Assembly: GCF_031759225.1 (NCBI RefSeq)
Contig: NZ_CP134494.1
Coordinates: forward strand, 166,001-230,000
Direction of reading: 5' to 3'
Length of the DNA stretch: 64,000 bases
Source: Mesobacillus jeotgali
Lineage (GTDB): Bacteria; Bacillota; Bacilli; Bacillales; Cytobacillaceae
In this document: one piece after another, positions 8,001 through 20,422 of the stretch
Layout: the number at the start of each line of letters is the position of its first letter
How positions within the stretch are numbered: position 1 is the stretch's first letter
The notes under the pieces: generated by a model
The model's input: the letters and a program-made list of their open reading frames with translations, nothing else
What the model was told of the DNA's origin: nothing
Databases searched by the model: none
Translations under genes and position numbers: made by a program

Positions 8001-8642
8001 TTACTGACCTCCGGAACCGCCGCCTGATTCCGCACCGCCTCCGCCGCCAGAACCACCGCTGCCTTCTTCTGCGCCTTCCTCAGACTTTTGGGTTGGCATT
8101 TCCTCAGCAGCCTTAACGATCAATGCCTGAAGTTTGGCTTTGAATAGTGGGCTTTCAAAGGTTTCGGTCATGATTTTTTGTAGATGCTCCCGGTATTCTT
8201 TGCTTTTGAGGACGTTAGTTAATTCCTTTTCAAGTTCAGGATCCTTCATGACTTCAATCATCATGCCCTTGTATTCTGGATCCTTCATCAGGTCCTTCAA
8301 CAATTTTTCATTTTCTTTCTTCATGCTTTTTGCGACGCTCTCAGCGAATTTTGGGTCCTCGAAGGATTTTTTCCAAAACTCCATGCCTTTCTCGGAGGTC
8401 ATTGTCTTTTCAACTGTATCAATTACGACCGGCTGGTCCATTATTAGCTTTTCCTTCATGCCGTCGTCACCCATGACTTCCTGAATCGCTTTTTTGCCAT
8501 CGTCAGTCTTCAGGATGTCGACAACCATTTTCTTTGTTTCTTCATAATCGACTTGCCCCCCTGCTGACTCGGCTGGAGAAGCGCAACCGGCAGCTAAAAG
8601 TAAAAAGGAAGCAGGGAGTATAATCTTCATGATTTTCTTCAT
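8001..8642 (-). CDS. gerD: Spore germination lipoprotein GerD
   Basis: 213 residues. The N-terminus is a lipoprotein signal, with hydrophobic core and lipobox LLAAGC (Cys near residue 19). The mature part is a Glu/Lys-rich alpha-helical domain with several MKDPEL-type repeats, followed by a flexible Gly/Ser/Glu tail (last about 25 residues). GerD organises germinant receptors into the germinosome in the spore inner membrane. I chose ATG 8642 because GGGGAA lies 6 nt upstream and the signal peptide starts there; the open frame extends further upstream without support. A forespore-type promoter lies upstream. Confidence 0.92.
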   Translation of the reverse strand: MKKIMKIILPASFLLLAAGCASPAESAGGQVDYEETKKMVVDILKTDDGKKAIQEVMGDDGMKEKLIMDQPVVIDTVEKTMTSEKGMEFWKKSFEDPKFAESVAKSMKKENEKLLKDLMKDPEYKGMMIEVMKDPELEKELTNVLKSKEYREHLQKIMTETFESPLFKAKLQALIVKAAEEMPTQKSEEGAEEGSGGSGGGGGAESGGGSGGQ

Positions 8643-8677
8643 CTTCCATTCCCCTTTCACATAGACAGCCCTAATTT

Positions 8678-8708
8678 TAGGATGAGTAAAATGACAAATT
8701 GTTATACA
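8678..8708 (-). promoter_or_regulatory. Probable SigG-type promoter of gerD
   Basis: Reading the minus strand: TGTATA, an 18-bp spacer, then CATCCTA. This is close to the SigG/SigF consensus (TGAATA-N17/18-CATACTA). Transcription would start about 30 nt before the gerD ATG, fitting known forespore expression of gerD. Confidence 0.6.
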
Positions 8709-8791
8709 CGAATAACGACACCTAGATTTTTCAAACCCGCATTGGTACAATCATATAGTGAAGTTTAATTTTGTTTTGGGGGAAAAAAATC

Positions 8792-9469
8792 GTGACAAGC
8801 CGTAATTGGGTACACTTATTTCTCACCACTTTAGCCGTTGGTTCGGTAACAACTGCTGTGGTTGGCTTTATTGTCCGCTGGAGTGAATTCCAGCAGCTGC
8901 TGAGTGATTTCAACATTCTTGAATTCCTTTCAATCTTAGTATGGCTTATGGGTGTTGGTCTTATATTTAGCATTCTTAGCCAAATGGGTTTCTTTGCATA
9001 TTTGACAGTACATCGCTTTGGGCTGGGAATTTTCAAATCCCTATGGAATCCAGTACAGGTCCTATTGATTGCCTTTGTATTGTTTGATCTTGTCTATCTT
9101 CGTTTTGCCACTTTTGCGGAAAGCGGCGAGAGTATCCTTTCATATTTAGGTCTCGCGGTGATCGTACTGGCTGCGGGGTTGATCGTAGCGTTTATGAAGG
9201 TTAAGCAAACAAATAAAGAAGCGTTCATACCAGCATTGTTTTTCATGGTTGTCGTAACAGTTATTGAATGGGTACCGGTACTTAGAGTGAACGAGCATAG
9301 CTGGCTCTATCTCATGCTATTTCCATTGTTAGTATGTAATGCCTACCAGCTATTGGTTCTGCATAAGCTTAACCAAAAATCGCTCCAGGAACGGAAAGTT
9401 CTTGAAGAAAAGGCTAAGACAAAGGCAAAACCAAATAAAAAGGCACAAAAAAAGCCGTCCAACGCATAG
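8792..9469 (+). CDS. kbaA: KinB-signalling pathway activation protein KbaA
   Basis: 225 residues with about six hydrophobic segments between residues 8 and 190, and a Lys/Ala-rich C-terminal tail. The SQMGFFAYLTVHRFGLGIF segment is characteristic of KbaA, a membrane protein needed for the KinB input to the Spo0A phosphorelay. GGGGG lies 8-10 nt before the GTG at 8792; the TTG at 8771 has no ribosome site. It is placed between gerD and pdaB as in B. subtilis. The charged tail is longer than I recall for B. subtilis KbaA. Confidence 0.88.
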   Translation: MTSRNWVHLFLTTLAVGSVTTAVVGFIVRWSEFQQLLSDFNILEFLSILVWLMGVGLIFSILSQMGFFAYLTVHRFGLGIFKSLWNPVQVLLIAFVLFDLVYLRFATFAESGESILSYLGLAVIVLAAGLIVAFMKVKQTNKEAFIPALFFMVVVTVIEWVPVLRVNEHSWLYLMLFPLLVCNAYQLLVLHKLNQKSLQERKVLEEKAKTKAKPNKKAQKKPSNA

Positions 9470-9477
9470 TTGGACGG
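9455..9477. terminator. Bidirectional terminator between kbaA and pdaB
   Basis: CCGTCCAAC pairs with GTTGGACGG (9 bp, 5-nt loop) with A-rich sequence on one side and TTATTTATTTT on the other. The kbaA stop codon lies inside the stem. Confidence 0.75.
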
Positions 9478-9481
9478 TTAT

Positions 9482-10234
9482 TTATTTTACTTCTGCTGAT
9501 TTTGATTCCCCATTGGCAATCATTTCGGATACCGTGACCATCTTCAGATTTTTCGACCTGATATCTTTTAACACGAGCGGAAGTGCTTCCGCTGTTTGTT
9601 TAGCTGAGTCAGATGCATGCATTAACAGGATATCGCCTTTTTTGGCTTTAGAAGCATTCGCCGCAATAACCTCAGTACCCGGATTCGTCCAATCCTTTGT
9701 ATCAAGACTCCAGTGGACAACGGTGTACCCGAAGCGCTCGGCAATTTTTAGCGTGCGTTGGTCAAAATGGCCAGTAGGGGCGCGCAGCAACTCAATGTTC
9801 TTAACATTAAGCTTCTTGAATGCTTCCTGGGCCTTCTGGATATCACGTCTGACCTTATCTTCCTCAAGGTCGGTATAATCCTTATATTCATAACCAAGCA
9901 TGCCAATTTCATAACCTTCTTTCACCATCCTGTTCACCAAGTCTGGATGCCTTTCTGCCCAAGAACCTGACAAGAAGAAGGTAACAGCTCCGGCTTTCTC
10001 TTTCTTGAGTACATCGAGAATCGGTTCCGCTTTTTCATCGCCCCAGCCAATATTAAAGGTCAAAGCCAGATCCTTCTCACCTTTATAGATGGCTTTAGGA
10101 CCGTCCTTTGCTGAAAAAGCAGGGATTTGGACCATATTATCCATGTAAAAGAACCATGCTGTAAAAAAGGCTGCAATCACAATGACAAAAACGGTTTTAA
10201 TCGACTTCGCATTCATCACATAAAAGAAATTCAT
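9482..10234 (-). CDS. pdaB: Sporulation polysaccharide deacetylase PdaB
   Basis: 250 residues. One membrane or signal segment (about 11-28) is followed by a NodB-homology domain. TFNIGWGDEKAEPILDVL near residue 74 stands where active deacetylases have TFDDG, so the usual first Asp pair is altered, as in known PdaB proteins. RAPTGHF, and LLMHASD near 205, are the later NodB motifs. PdaB is made in sporulating cells and is needed to keep late spores intact. GGTGGTGAG precedes the ATG. It converges with kbaA. Confidence 0.88.
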   Translation of the reverse strand: MNFFYVMNAKSIKTVFVIVIAAFFTAWFFYMDNMVQIPAFSAKDGPKAIYKGEKDLALTFNIGWGDEKAEPILDVLKKEKAGAVTFFLSGSWAERHPDLVNRMVKEGYEIGMLGYEYKDYTDLEEDKVRRDIQKAQEAFKKLNVKNIELLRAPTGHFDQRTLKIAERFGYTVVHWSLDTKDWTNPGTEVIAANASKAKKGDILLMHASDSAKQTAEALPLVLKDIRSKNLKMVTVSEMIANGESKSAEVK

Positions 10235-10378
10235 ATTCTCACCACCTCGTCCAATGCACTCCTTGTCTAATTTTTATTCCACAGCATAAAAAGATATGAT
10301 AATAAAAAATCAGATTATAAAAATCCGGAAAAAAGACAACACTACAATCACTATGTGAAATTGAACAGGAGTGTATGT

Positions 10379-10609
10379 ATGCTTGGTGTTCTGATCAATG
10401 AGAAGGAACTTAAAGAGCTAGAATACTTAATTAAAAGGGAGATGGATGAAATCCTATTCGATCTGAAGGACGATCGTATTGATCATGTCGTAAAAAGGTC
10501 AATGAAGGAGAGATATCAAATTTTGTTTTCTCTTTTTAAAAGAGTAGCATCACCAAAGGAATGCCTTAAGTATATGCCAGCGAAGAAAAGCATGTATAAA
10601 GGCCAATGA
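10379..10609 (+). CDS. Small conserved protein of unknown function
   Basis: 76 residues starting MLGVLINEKELKELEYL, predicted to be entirely alpha-helical and charged, ending in a KYMPAKKSMYKGQ tail. It has no membrane segment or signal. I chose ATG 10379 because AGGAGTG is 6-8 nt upstream; an extended frame back to 10355 has no ribosome site. It resembles a small protein seen widely in Bacillus genomes, for which I know no function. It lies directly upstream of the rrn promoters, without a clear terminator. Confidence 0.65.
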   Translation: MLGVLINEKELKELEYLIKREMDEILFDLKDDRIDHVVKRSMKERYQILFSLFKRVASPKECLKYMPAKKSMYKGQ

Positions 10610-10639
10610 CAGAGCAAGAAACTTTTTTCGTAATTATTA

Positions 10640-10668
10640 TTGACGGACAGAAATTATCCTGTTATATT
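10640..10668 (+). promoter_or_regulatory. rrn promoter P1
   Basis: TTGACG, a 17-bp spacer, TATATT: SigA-type and near consensus, about 240 bp upstream of 16S. Confidence 0.8.
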
Positions 10669-10735
10669 AATAAACGTCGCTGCTGAGTCACTAGCTAACA
10701 CGGGGATCGGCGGTAATAAATAATAAAAAATGTGG

Positions 10736-10764
10736 TTGACAATGAATCGGTCACATGCTATATT
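10736..10764 (+). promoter_or_regulatory. rrn promoter P2 with boxA-like leader
   Basis: TTGACA, a 17-bp spacer, TATATT. The downstream leader has TTGTTCTTTGAAAACT (from about 10799), which resembles the boxA antitermination leader of Bacillus rrn operons and recurs before 23S (TTCCTTGAAAACTAG near 12610). Confidence 0.85.
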
Positions 10765-10908
10765 ATGAAAGTCGCTTCTGAGCGGCGAGACAATAAATTG
10801 TTCTTTGAAAACTAAACAAACAAGCGTCAACAAACAATAAATTTTCATGACTTCTATTATAGAAGAACATGAGCCAACGTTTTAACTTATGAGCTAACTC
10901 ATAACTCT

Positions 10909-12468
<1,560 letters not shown>

Positions 12469-12707
12469 TGCCGTAATGGCAATCGGAATGCGAATCTTAC
12501 GATTCGTACTGTTGACTAGCTTGTTTGTTTAGTTTTGAGGGAGTAATCTCTTTTGTTAGGATCAGACCGTAAGGTAGGATTCGAAACAATTGCCTCAAAG
12601 CTTTTTTGTTCCTTGAAAACTAGATAATCGTAAGTAAGAAGAACCAAGAAAAACCGAGTGATCGCCATTTTAGTTTTCTCTCTATTCAATAGAGAAATGA
12701 CCTTTTA

Positions 12708-15642
<2,935 letters not shown>

Positions 15643-15779
15643 ATTGATCATTCGTTCTTCTTGAACTCTTCTTACACATTATCTAGTTTTGAGGGAACAA
15701 AGTTTTTGCGAAAGCAAACCAAATTACCTCTTGAAAAATGCATAAAAGGCAGTATAATAAATATTGTCCTTGAAAATTG

Positions 15780-15895
<116 letters not shown>

Positions 15896-15975
15896 GATGA
15901 TGCATGATCATCTTGGGTTAAATTCTAAGATGTGGCATTCGAATCATCTGCAAGAGTTATGAAAATTACCATTAT

Positions 15976-16050
15976 TCCGCAGTAGCTCAGTGGTAGAGCA
16001 CTCGGCTGTTAACCGAGCGGTCGTAGGTTCGAATCCTACCTGCGGAGCCA
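15976..16050 (+). tRNA. tRNA-Asn(GTT)
   Basis: 75-nt cloverleaf. The anticodon arm CTCGG-CTGTTAA-CCGAG reads GTT, the T-arm is GTAGGTTCGAATCCTAC, and CCA is encoded. First tRNA after 5S. Confidence 0.97.
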
Positions 16051-16058
16051 TTATCTCT

Positions 16059-16076
16059 AAATGACGAAAGTCATTT
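16059..16076. repeat. Spacer hairpin 1 of the tRNA cluster
   Basis: AAATGAC-gaaa-GTCATTT, followed by GAGC. One of three similar hairpins between tRNA genes (others at 16506-16524 and 16897-16913). Confidence 0.6.
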
Positions 16077-16092
16077 GAGCTGGCAGCAACAT

Positions 16093-16165
16093 GCTTCCAT
16101 AGCTCAGCAGGTAGAGCACTTCCATGGTAAGGAAGAGGTCAGCGGTTCGAGCCCGCTTGGAAGCT
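16093..16165 (+). tRNA. tRNA-Thr(GGT)
   Basis: Anticodon arm CTTCC-ATGGTAA-GGAAG reads GGT. Acceptor GCTTCCA pairs with TGGAAGC. No encoded CCA. Confidence 0.95.
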
Positions 16166-16183
16166 CTGAATATATTATTATAT

Positions 16184-16258
16184 GGCCCCTTGGTCAAGCG
16201 GTTAAGACACCGCCCTTTCACGGCGGTAACACGGGTTCGAATCCCGTAGGGGTCACCA
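16184..16258 (+). tRNA. tRNA-Glu(TTC)
   Basis: Anticodon arm CCGCC-CTTTCAC-GGCGG reads TTC. Acceptor and T-arm (CGGGTTCGAATCCCG) pair fully; CCA is encoded. Confidence 0.97.
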
Positions 16259-16287
16259 AGATTTTTCTGTCTTAACGAACAAAATAT

Positions 16288-16363
16288 GGAGGATTAGCTC
16301 AGCTGGGAGAGCATCTGCCTTACAAGCAGAGGGTCGGCGGTTCGATCCCGTCATCCTCCACCA
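16288..16363 (+). tRNA. tRNA-Val(TAC)
   Basis: Anticodon arm TCTGC-CTTACAA-GCAGA reads TAC. Acceptor GGAGGAT pairs with ATCCTCC; CCA is encoded. Confidence 0.97.
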
Positions 16364-16387
16364 TTTTCCATATATGATTTCCTTAAT

Positions 16388-16463
<76 letters not shown>

Positions 16464-16487
16464 TCTTTCTAACTTCCCTGAATAAGC

Positions 16488-16527
16488 TTCAGCGGAAAGA
16501 TGCGAAAAATCCCGAAGGGATTTTGAG
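16488..16527. repeat. tRNA-spacer repeat element, copy 1
   Basis: CTTCAGCGG, then TGCGA, then hairpin AAAATCCC-gaa-GGGATTTT, then GAGCA. The same arrangement recurs at 16877-16918, so this is a repeated element about 40 nt long rather than chance. Confidence 0.6.
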
Positions 16528-16557
16528 CATGTAACCAGTTAGGATGTTCTATTATGT

Positions 16558-16642
16558 GGAGGGGTAGCGAAGTGGCTAAACGCGGCGGACTGTAAATCCG
16601 CTCCCTCCGGGTTCGGCGGTTCGAATCCGTCCCCCTCCACCA
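16558..16642 (+). tRNA. tRNA-Tyr(GTA)
   Basis: 85 nt with the long variable arm of class II tRNAs. Anticodon arm GCGGA-CTGTAAA-TCCGC reads GTA; CCA is encoded. Confidence 0.97.
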
Positions 16643-16697
16643 CTTTAATACATATTAAAATTGGACAAGCTACTAATGTCCTTTTTATTTTTTTCAT

Positions 16698-16772
16698 TGG
16701 GCTATAGCCAAGCGGTAAGGCAACGGACTTTGACTCCGTCATGCGTTGGTTCGAATCCAGCTAGCCCAGCCA
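16698..16772 (+). tRNA. tRNA-Gln(TTG)
   Basis: Anticodon arm ACGGA-CTTTGAC-TCCGT reads TTG. Acceptor TGGGCTA pairs with TAGCCCA; CCA is encoded. Confidence 0.97.
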
Positions 16773-16837
16773 TTTTATTTTCTTTTTTGCATTATAAGAT
16801 GCTTAAGAGACTATGAATAGGGTAGATTATATCCTAT

Positions 16838-16858
16838 GAGCCATTAGCTCAGTCAGTT
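16838..16858 (+). pseudogene. tRNA-Lys 5' fragment
   Basis: TGAGCCATTAGCTCAGTC followed by AGT repeats the acceptor strand and D-arm of the intact tRNA-Lys at 16961, including a few bases of upstream flank. It then breaks off into spacer sequence. It cannot fold as a tRNA. Confidence 0.75.
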
Positions 16859-16876
16859 GCTTGCTTCAATGATGAA

Positions 16877-16918
16877 CTTCAGCGGCAACTTGCGAGAAAG
16901 ACCGAAAGTCTTTTGAGC
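16877..16918. repeat. tRNA-spacer repeat element, copy 2
   Basis: CTTCAGCGG, TTGCGAG, hairpin AAAGAC-cgaaa-GTCTTT, then TGAGCA: the same arrangement as 16488-16527, here wedged between the tRNA-Lys fragment and the intact tRNA-Lys. Confidence 0.6.
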
Positions 16919-16960
16919 ACAGGATCCAAGCAGAACTTGTTTAGGGTTCAATATAGATAT

Positions 16961-17033
16961 GAGCCATTAGCTCAGTCGGTAGAGCATCTGACTTTTAATC
17001 AGAGGGTCGAAGGTTCGAGTCCTTCATGGCTCA
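16961..17033 (+). tRNA. tRNA-Lys(TTT)
   Basis: Anticodon arm TCTGA-CTTTTAA-TCAGA reads TTT. Acceptor GAGCCAT pairs with ATGGCTC. No encoded CCA. Confidence 0.95.
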
Positions 17034-17103
17034 CTCATGTTAAGGCCCCTAAGAATGAACTTGTCCTTTATTTTTAGGGGCTTTACCTATATAATAAATT
17101 CAT

Positions 17104-17178
17104 GCGGAAGTAGTTCAGTGGTAGAATACAACCTTGCCAAGGTTGGGGTCGCGGGTTCGAATCCCGTCTTCCGCTCCA
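17104..17178 (+). tRNA. tRNA-Gly(GCC)
   Basis: Anticodon arm CAACC-TTGCCAA-GGTTG reads GCC. Acceptor GCGGAAG pairs with CTTCCGC; CCA is encoded. Confidence 0.97.
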
Positions 17179-17182
17179 AAAT

Positions 17183-17258
17183 GGGGCCTTAGCTCAGCTG
17201 GGAGAGCGCCTGCCTTGCACGCAGGAGGTCAGCGGTTCGATCCCGCTAGGCTCCACCA
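17183..17258 (+). tRNA. tRNA-Ala(TGC)
   Basis: Anticodon arm CCTGC-CTTGCAC-GCAGG reads TGC. Acceptor GGGGCCT pairs with AGGCTCC with one wobble; CCA is encoded. Last tRNA of the operon. Confidence 0.97.
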
Positions 17259-17281
17259 TCACACTACATAAATACCATTTC

Positions 17282-17316
17282 AGCCATAAATCCAATAGGA
17301 TTTATGGCTTTTTTTA
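17282..17316 (+). terminator. Terminator of the rrn-tRNA operon
   Basis: AGCCATAAATCC pairs perfectly with GGATTTATGGCT (12 bp, 4-nt loop), followed by a T-run. Confidence 0.92.
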
Positions 17317-17400
17317 TTTTTTTATTCTTAGTGCTCATTAATACTCTCACTTTAACCTGTAAAGCAGTAGTTTAGAGGAGTTAAGTTCTAGCAACTCCTA

Positions 17401-18229
17401 TTATTGTGACAGCTTTTAGGTTGTGGAGCTCAAAGCTGTCAAGAAAGAGCAATTATTGTGACAGGTTTCAAGATGCAAAGACCAAAGCTGTCACGAAAAA
17501 GCAATTATTGTGACAGGTTCCAAGATGCAAAGACCAAAGCTGTCAAGAAAAAGCCGTTATTGTGACAGGTTTCAGGATGTATAGCTCAAAGCTGTCAAGA
17601 AAGAGCAATTATTGTGACAGGTTTCAAGATGCAAAGACCAAAGCTGTCAAGAAAAAGCCGTTATTGTGACAGGTTTGAGGATGTATAGCTCAAAGCTGTC
17701 AAGAAAGAGCAATTATTGTGACAGGTTTGAGGATGTATAGCTCAAAGCTGTCAAGAAAAAAACAATTATTGTGACAGGTTTCAGGTTGCAAAGACCAAAG
17801 CTGTCAAGAAATAGCCGTTATTGTGACAGGTTTCAGGATGTATAGCGCAAAGCTGTCAAGAAAGAGCAGTTATTGTGACAGCTTTTAGGTTGTGGAGCTC
17901 AAAGCTGTCAAGAAAGTCCAGTTATTGTGACAGGTTTCAGCTGGAAGGACCCAAAGCTGTCAAGAAAAAGCCGTTATTGTGACAGGTTTCAGGATGTATA
18001 GCTCAAAGCTGTCAAGAAAGAGCAATTATTGTGACAGGTTTGAGGATGTATAGCTCAAAGCTGTCAAGAAAAAGCCGTTATTGTGACAGGTTTCAGGATG
18101 TATAGCGCAAAGCTGTCAAGAAAGAGCAGTTATTGTGACAGCTTTTAGGTTGTGGAGCTCAAAGCTGTCAAGAAAGAGCAATTATTGTGACAGGTTTCAG
18201 CTGGAAGGACCCAAAGCTGTCAAGAAAAT
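17401..18229. repeat. Tandem array, sixteen copies of a 52-bp unit with dyad symmetry
   Basis: Units start TTATTGTGACAG and contain AAAGCTGTCAAGAAA. TGACAGSTTT near the start can pair with AAAGCTGTCA, so every unit can form a stem of about 10 bp with a 15-nt loop. Loop sequences fall into a few types that recur in order: copies 9-11 match 14-16, so blocks of several units were duplicated. The array fills most of the gap between the tRNA operon and rocF. No open frame is shared and no protein is likely. Confidence 0.92.
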
Positions 18230-18393
18230 CAGTTCTATGGCAGTACGTAATCAACCGGAACTACACCGCAGATCCCACCCGTGGCTGTTCAAATAATCCC
18301 CTCAATAGGGTTTAGCGAAAAAATATGTCCATAAATTCACTCAATTCTCAACCGTATATATATTCATAAAATTGTCCAGTTGAGTCATTTGAA

Positions 18394-18407
18394 TGAAAGC
18401 GTTTAAA
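18394..18407 (+). promoter_or_regulatory. Possible catabolite-response (cre-like) element before rocF
   Basis: TGAAAGCGTTTAAA matches most of the CcpA-box consensus (TGWAARCGYTWNCA) except its final CA. It lies 52-39 bp before the rocF start. Carbon control of arginine breakdown would make sense, but one partial match is weak evidence. Confidence 0.3.
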
Positions 18408-18445
18408 ATAAGGGGTAGACGAGAGATAGCAAGGGGGAGAAAACA

Positions 18446-19342
18446 ATGAAGAAACTTTCGATTATTGGCATGCCGATGGATTTGGGTCAGATGAGAAGGG
18501 GAGTCGACATGGGCCCGAGTGCGATTCGTTATGCTGGAATAAATGAAAGACTAAGAGTGTTATTTGATGAGATAGAGGATTTGGGAGATATTGCTATTGG
18601 CAGACCTGAGGTAAAGATTGATCCTAATAGCAATCTGCGCAACCTGGAGCTGGTAGCGGAAAAAAATAGTTTACTTGCTGATCAGGTAGACAAGATTATT
18701 GAGTCGGGGTCATTTCCGCTTGTATTAGGCGGTGACCATAGCATTGCAATCGGAACATTGGCAGGTGTATCCAAGCATTATAAGAACCTGGGTGTCATCT
18801 GGTATGATGCGCATGGTGATTTAAATACAGCGGAAACTTCTCCGTCTGGTAATATTCACGGTATGCCGCTTGCAGCGAGCCTTGGTTTGGGTCATGAGAT
18901 GCTGACTCAATTAGGCGGGTTTGCGCCGAAGGTAAAGCCTGAAAATATTGTCATTATAGGAGCGCGTGCGCTGGATGAGGGTGAAAAGGAACTCATCAAG
19001 GAAATGGGCATTAAAGTGTTCACGATGCATGAAATCGATCGCCTCGGAATGGCTGCCGTCATCGAGGAAACAGTCAACTATCTTAAAGATAGGACGGATG
19101 GTGTCCACCTCTCACTTGATTTGGATGGTCTGGATCCAACAGATGCTCCTGGTGTAGGAACACCGGTAACTGGAGGGATCAGTTACCGTGAAAGCCACCT
19201 GGCTATGGAGATGTTAGCTGAAGCAAAGGTCATCACTTCAGCTGAGTTCGTTGAAGTCAATCCAATCCTTGATGAAAAGAATAAGACAGCTGTCGCGGCA
19301 GTGGCCTTGATGGGGTCTTTATTTGGAGAAAAACTTTTGTAA
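18446..19342 (+). CDS. rocF: Arginase
   Basis: 298 residues, the normal size of bacterial arginase, which hydrolyses L-arginine to ornithine and urea with a two-manganese centre. All metal-binding segments are visible: GGDHSIAIG near residue 96, WYDAHGDLNT near 118, and SLDLDGLDPTDAPGVGTP near 223. GVDMGPSAIR near 18 is the substrate-side loop of the family. A strong AAGGGGGAG site precedes the ATG. It stands alone here, not beside rocD or rocE, preceded by a repeat array and followed by a terminator. No clear ArgR or RocR site was found. Confidence 0.95.
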   Translation: MKKLSIIGMPMDLGQMRRGVDMGPSAIRYAGINERLRVLFDEIEDLGDIAIGRPEVKIDPNSNLRNLELVAEKNSLLADQVDKIIESGSFPLVLGGDHSIAIGTLAGVSKHYKNLGVIWYDAHGDLNTAETSPSGNIHGMPLAASLGLGHEMLTQLGGFAPKVKPENIVIIGARALDEGEKELIKEMGIKVFTMHEIDRLGMAAVIEETVNYLKDRTDGVHLSLDLDGLDPTDAPGVGTPVTGGISYRESHLAMEMLAEAKVITSAEFVEVNPILDEKNKTAVAAVALMGSLFGEKLL

Positions 19343-19387
19343 TCCTCATATGGTTTTGGAATAAACTCATAGTAGCAGGAAAAATAA

Positions 19388-19416
19388 GAGCAGCGGCCAA
19401 AGTCTGGCTGCTGCTC
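19388..19416. terminator. Bidirectional terminator between rocF and the Spo0E-like gene
   Basis: GAGCAGCGGCCA pairs with TGGCTGCTGCTC around a 5-nt loop with one mismatch. A/T-rich flanks lie on both sides, and the two genes converge. Confidence 0.8.
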
Positions 19417-19424
19417 TCTTATTA

Positions 19425-19595
19425 TTAATATAGAAATGTCTTTTTTGAGGTTAAGTGATAATATTTATTTAGCAGATGGTCGAGTTTAGTGCTGATGTCC
19501 ACAACCCGTTGATTTGACAGCGAGGTTTTTGCGGCTAATTCAACCATTTCTTTTCGGCAATTTTCAATATCCTTCAACAATGTATCTGCACACAC
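19425..19595 (-). CDS. Spo0E-like aspartyl-phosphate phosphatase
   Basis: About 56 residues. The Spo0E-family signature is present: two helices with IENCRKEMVELA and then VVDISTKLDHLLNKYY, including the SxxLD motif. These small proteins dephosphorylate Spo0A~P and delay sporulation. The open frame runs on to 19715, but GAGGAA lies about 6 nt before a GTG at 19595, and the family normally begins about ten residues before IENCR, so I prefer that start. It is convergent with rocF. Which response regulator it acts on cannot be told from sequence. Confidence 0.72.
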   Translation of the reverse strand: MCADTLLKDIENCRKEMVELAAKTSLSNQRVVDISTKLDHLLNKYYHLTSKKTFLY

Positions 19596-19780
19596 TATTA
19601 GTTCCTCGCTTTCAGTGAAATATAGTTCATTTATACCCCTTATAAAACTTTTTAAACCAAACTGGTAATAATTTGTTAATATTAACTTATCGTGTTTTTT
19701 AGATTTTTTTCGCAAAATAAGTCAGTTAGAAGATGATTTTGTCATTTAATTACATAAATAAAGTTTTTATAAAAAAAAAA

Positions 19781-19809
19781 CGAAACCTTTTACGGAATCG
19801 ATTCGTATA
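19781..19809 (+). promoter_or_regulatory. SigW-type autoregulatory promoter
   Basis: CGAAACCTTTT, spacer, CGTATA. GAAAC to CGTA is 17 bp, matching the SigW consensus (TGAAAC-N16-CGTA). It lies about 35 bp before the sigW start, as expected for autoregulation. Confidence 0.75.
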
Positions 19810-19842
19810 TCGATTAGCCGCATGAAGCGCGGAGGTAAAATA

Positions 19843-20406
19843 ATGGAGACAATTGTAAAACACAGAATAAAGCAAGTACTCAAGGGAGACCAAAATGCCT
19901 ATGGAGAGATTGTTGAGGTATACAAGGACAAGGTATTCCAGCTTTGCTACCGTATGCTTGGAAATCGGCATGAGGCAGAAGATATTGCACAGGAGGCATT
20001 TATACGTGCATATATCAATATTAACAGCTTCAATCAAAACTTGAAGTTTTCAACATGGCTGTATAGAATTGCTACTAACCTATGCATTGACCGGATCCGC
20101 AAAAAGAAACCCGATTATTTCCTCGATGCGGAAGTGCCTGGAACAGAGGGCTTGACGATGTATTCTCAGGTACCATCCGAAACACCGTTACCAGAGGATG
20201 AGGTCGAAAGTATTGAATTGCACGACACGATCCAAAAAGAAATTTCAAAACTACCCGATAAATATCGGTCGGTCATCGTATTAAAGTATATTGAAGAGCT
20301 CAGCTTGAATGAGATCAGCGAAATACTGGATTTGCCCCTTGGCACAGTGAAGACGAGGATCCATCGAGGAAGAGAAGCCTTAAGGCAGCAGTTGCGACAC
20401 GTATAA
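19843..20406 (+). CDS. sigW: ECF RNA polymerase sigma factor SigW
   Basis: 187 residues. Region 2 runs from YKDKVFQLCYRMLGN to RIATNLCIDRIRKKK (residues about 25-90). The linker has the distinctive DAEVPGTEGLTMYSQ. Region 4 is LSLNEISEILDLPLGTVKTRIHRGREALR (about 150-180). SigW controls envelope-stress and antimicrobial-resistance genes. GGAGGT lies 8 nt before ATG 19843, so the extended frame back to 19822 is not used. It is followed 16 bp later by rsiW, its anti-sigma factor, and is preceded by a SigW-type promoter. Confidence 0.95.
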   Translation: METIVKHRIKQVLKGDQNAYGEIVEVYKDKVFQLCYRMLGNRHEAEDIAQEAFIRAYININSFNQNLKFSTWLYRIATNLCIDRIRKKKPDYFLDAEVPGTEGLTMYSQVPSETPLPEDEVESIELHDTIQKEISKLPDKYRSVIVLKYIEELSLNEISEILDLPLGTVKTRIHRGREALRQQLRHV

Positions 20407-20422
20407 GGTGAGGTGAAAGTTT

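Noticed and set aside
17401..18229. CRISPR-like array
   Set aside because: Units are conserved over their whole length, loops repeat among copies instead of being unique spacers, and no cas genes are present.
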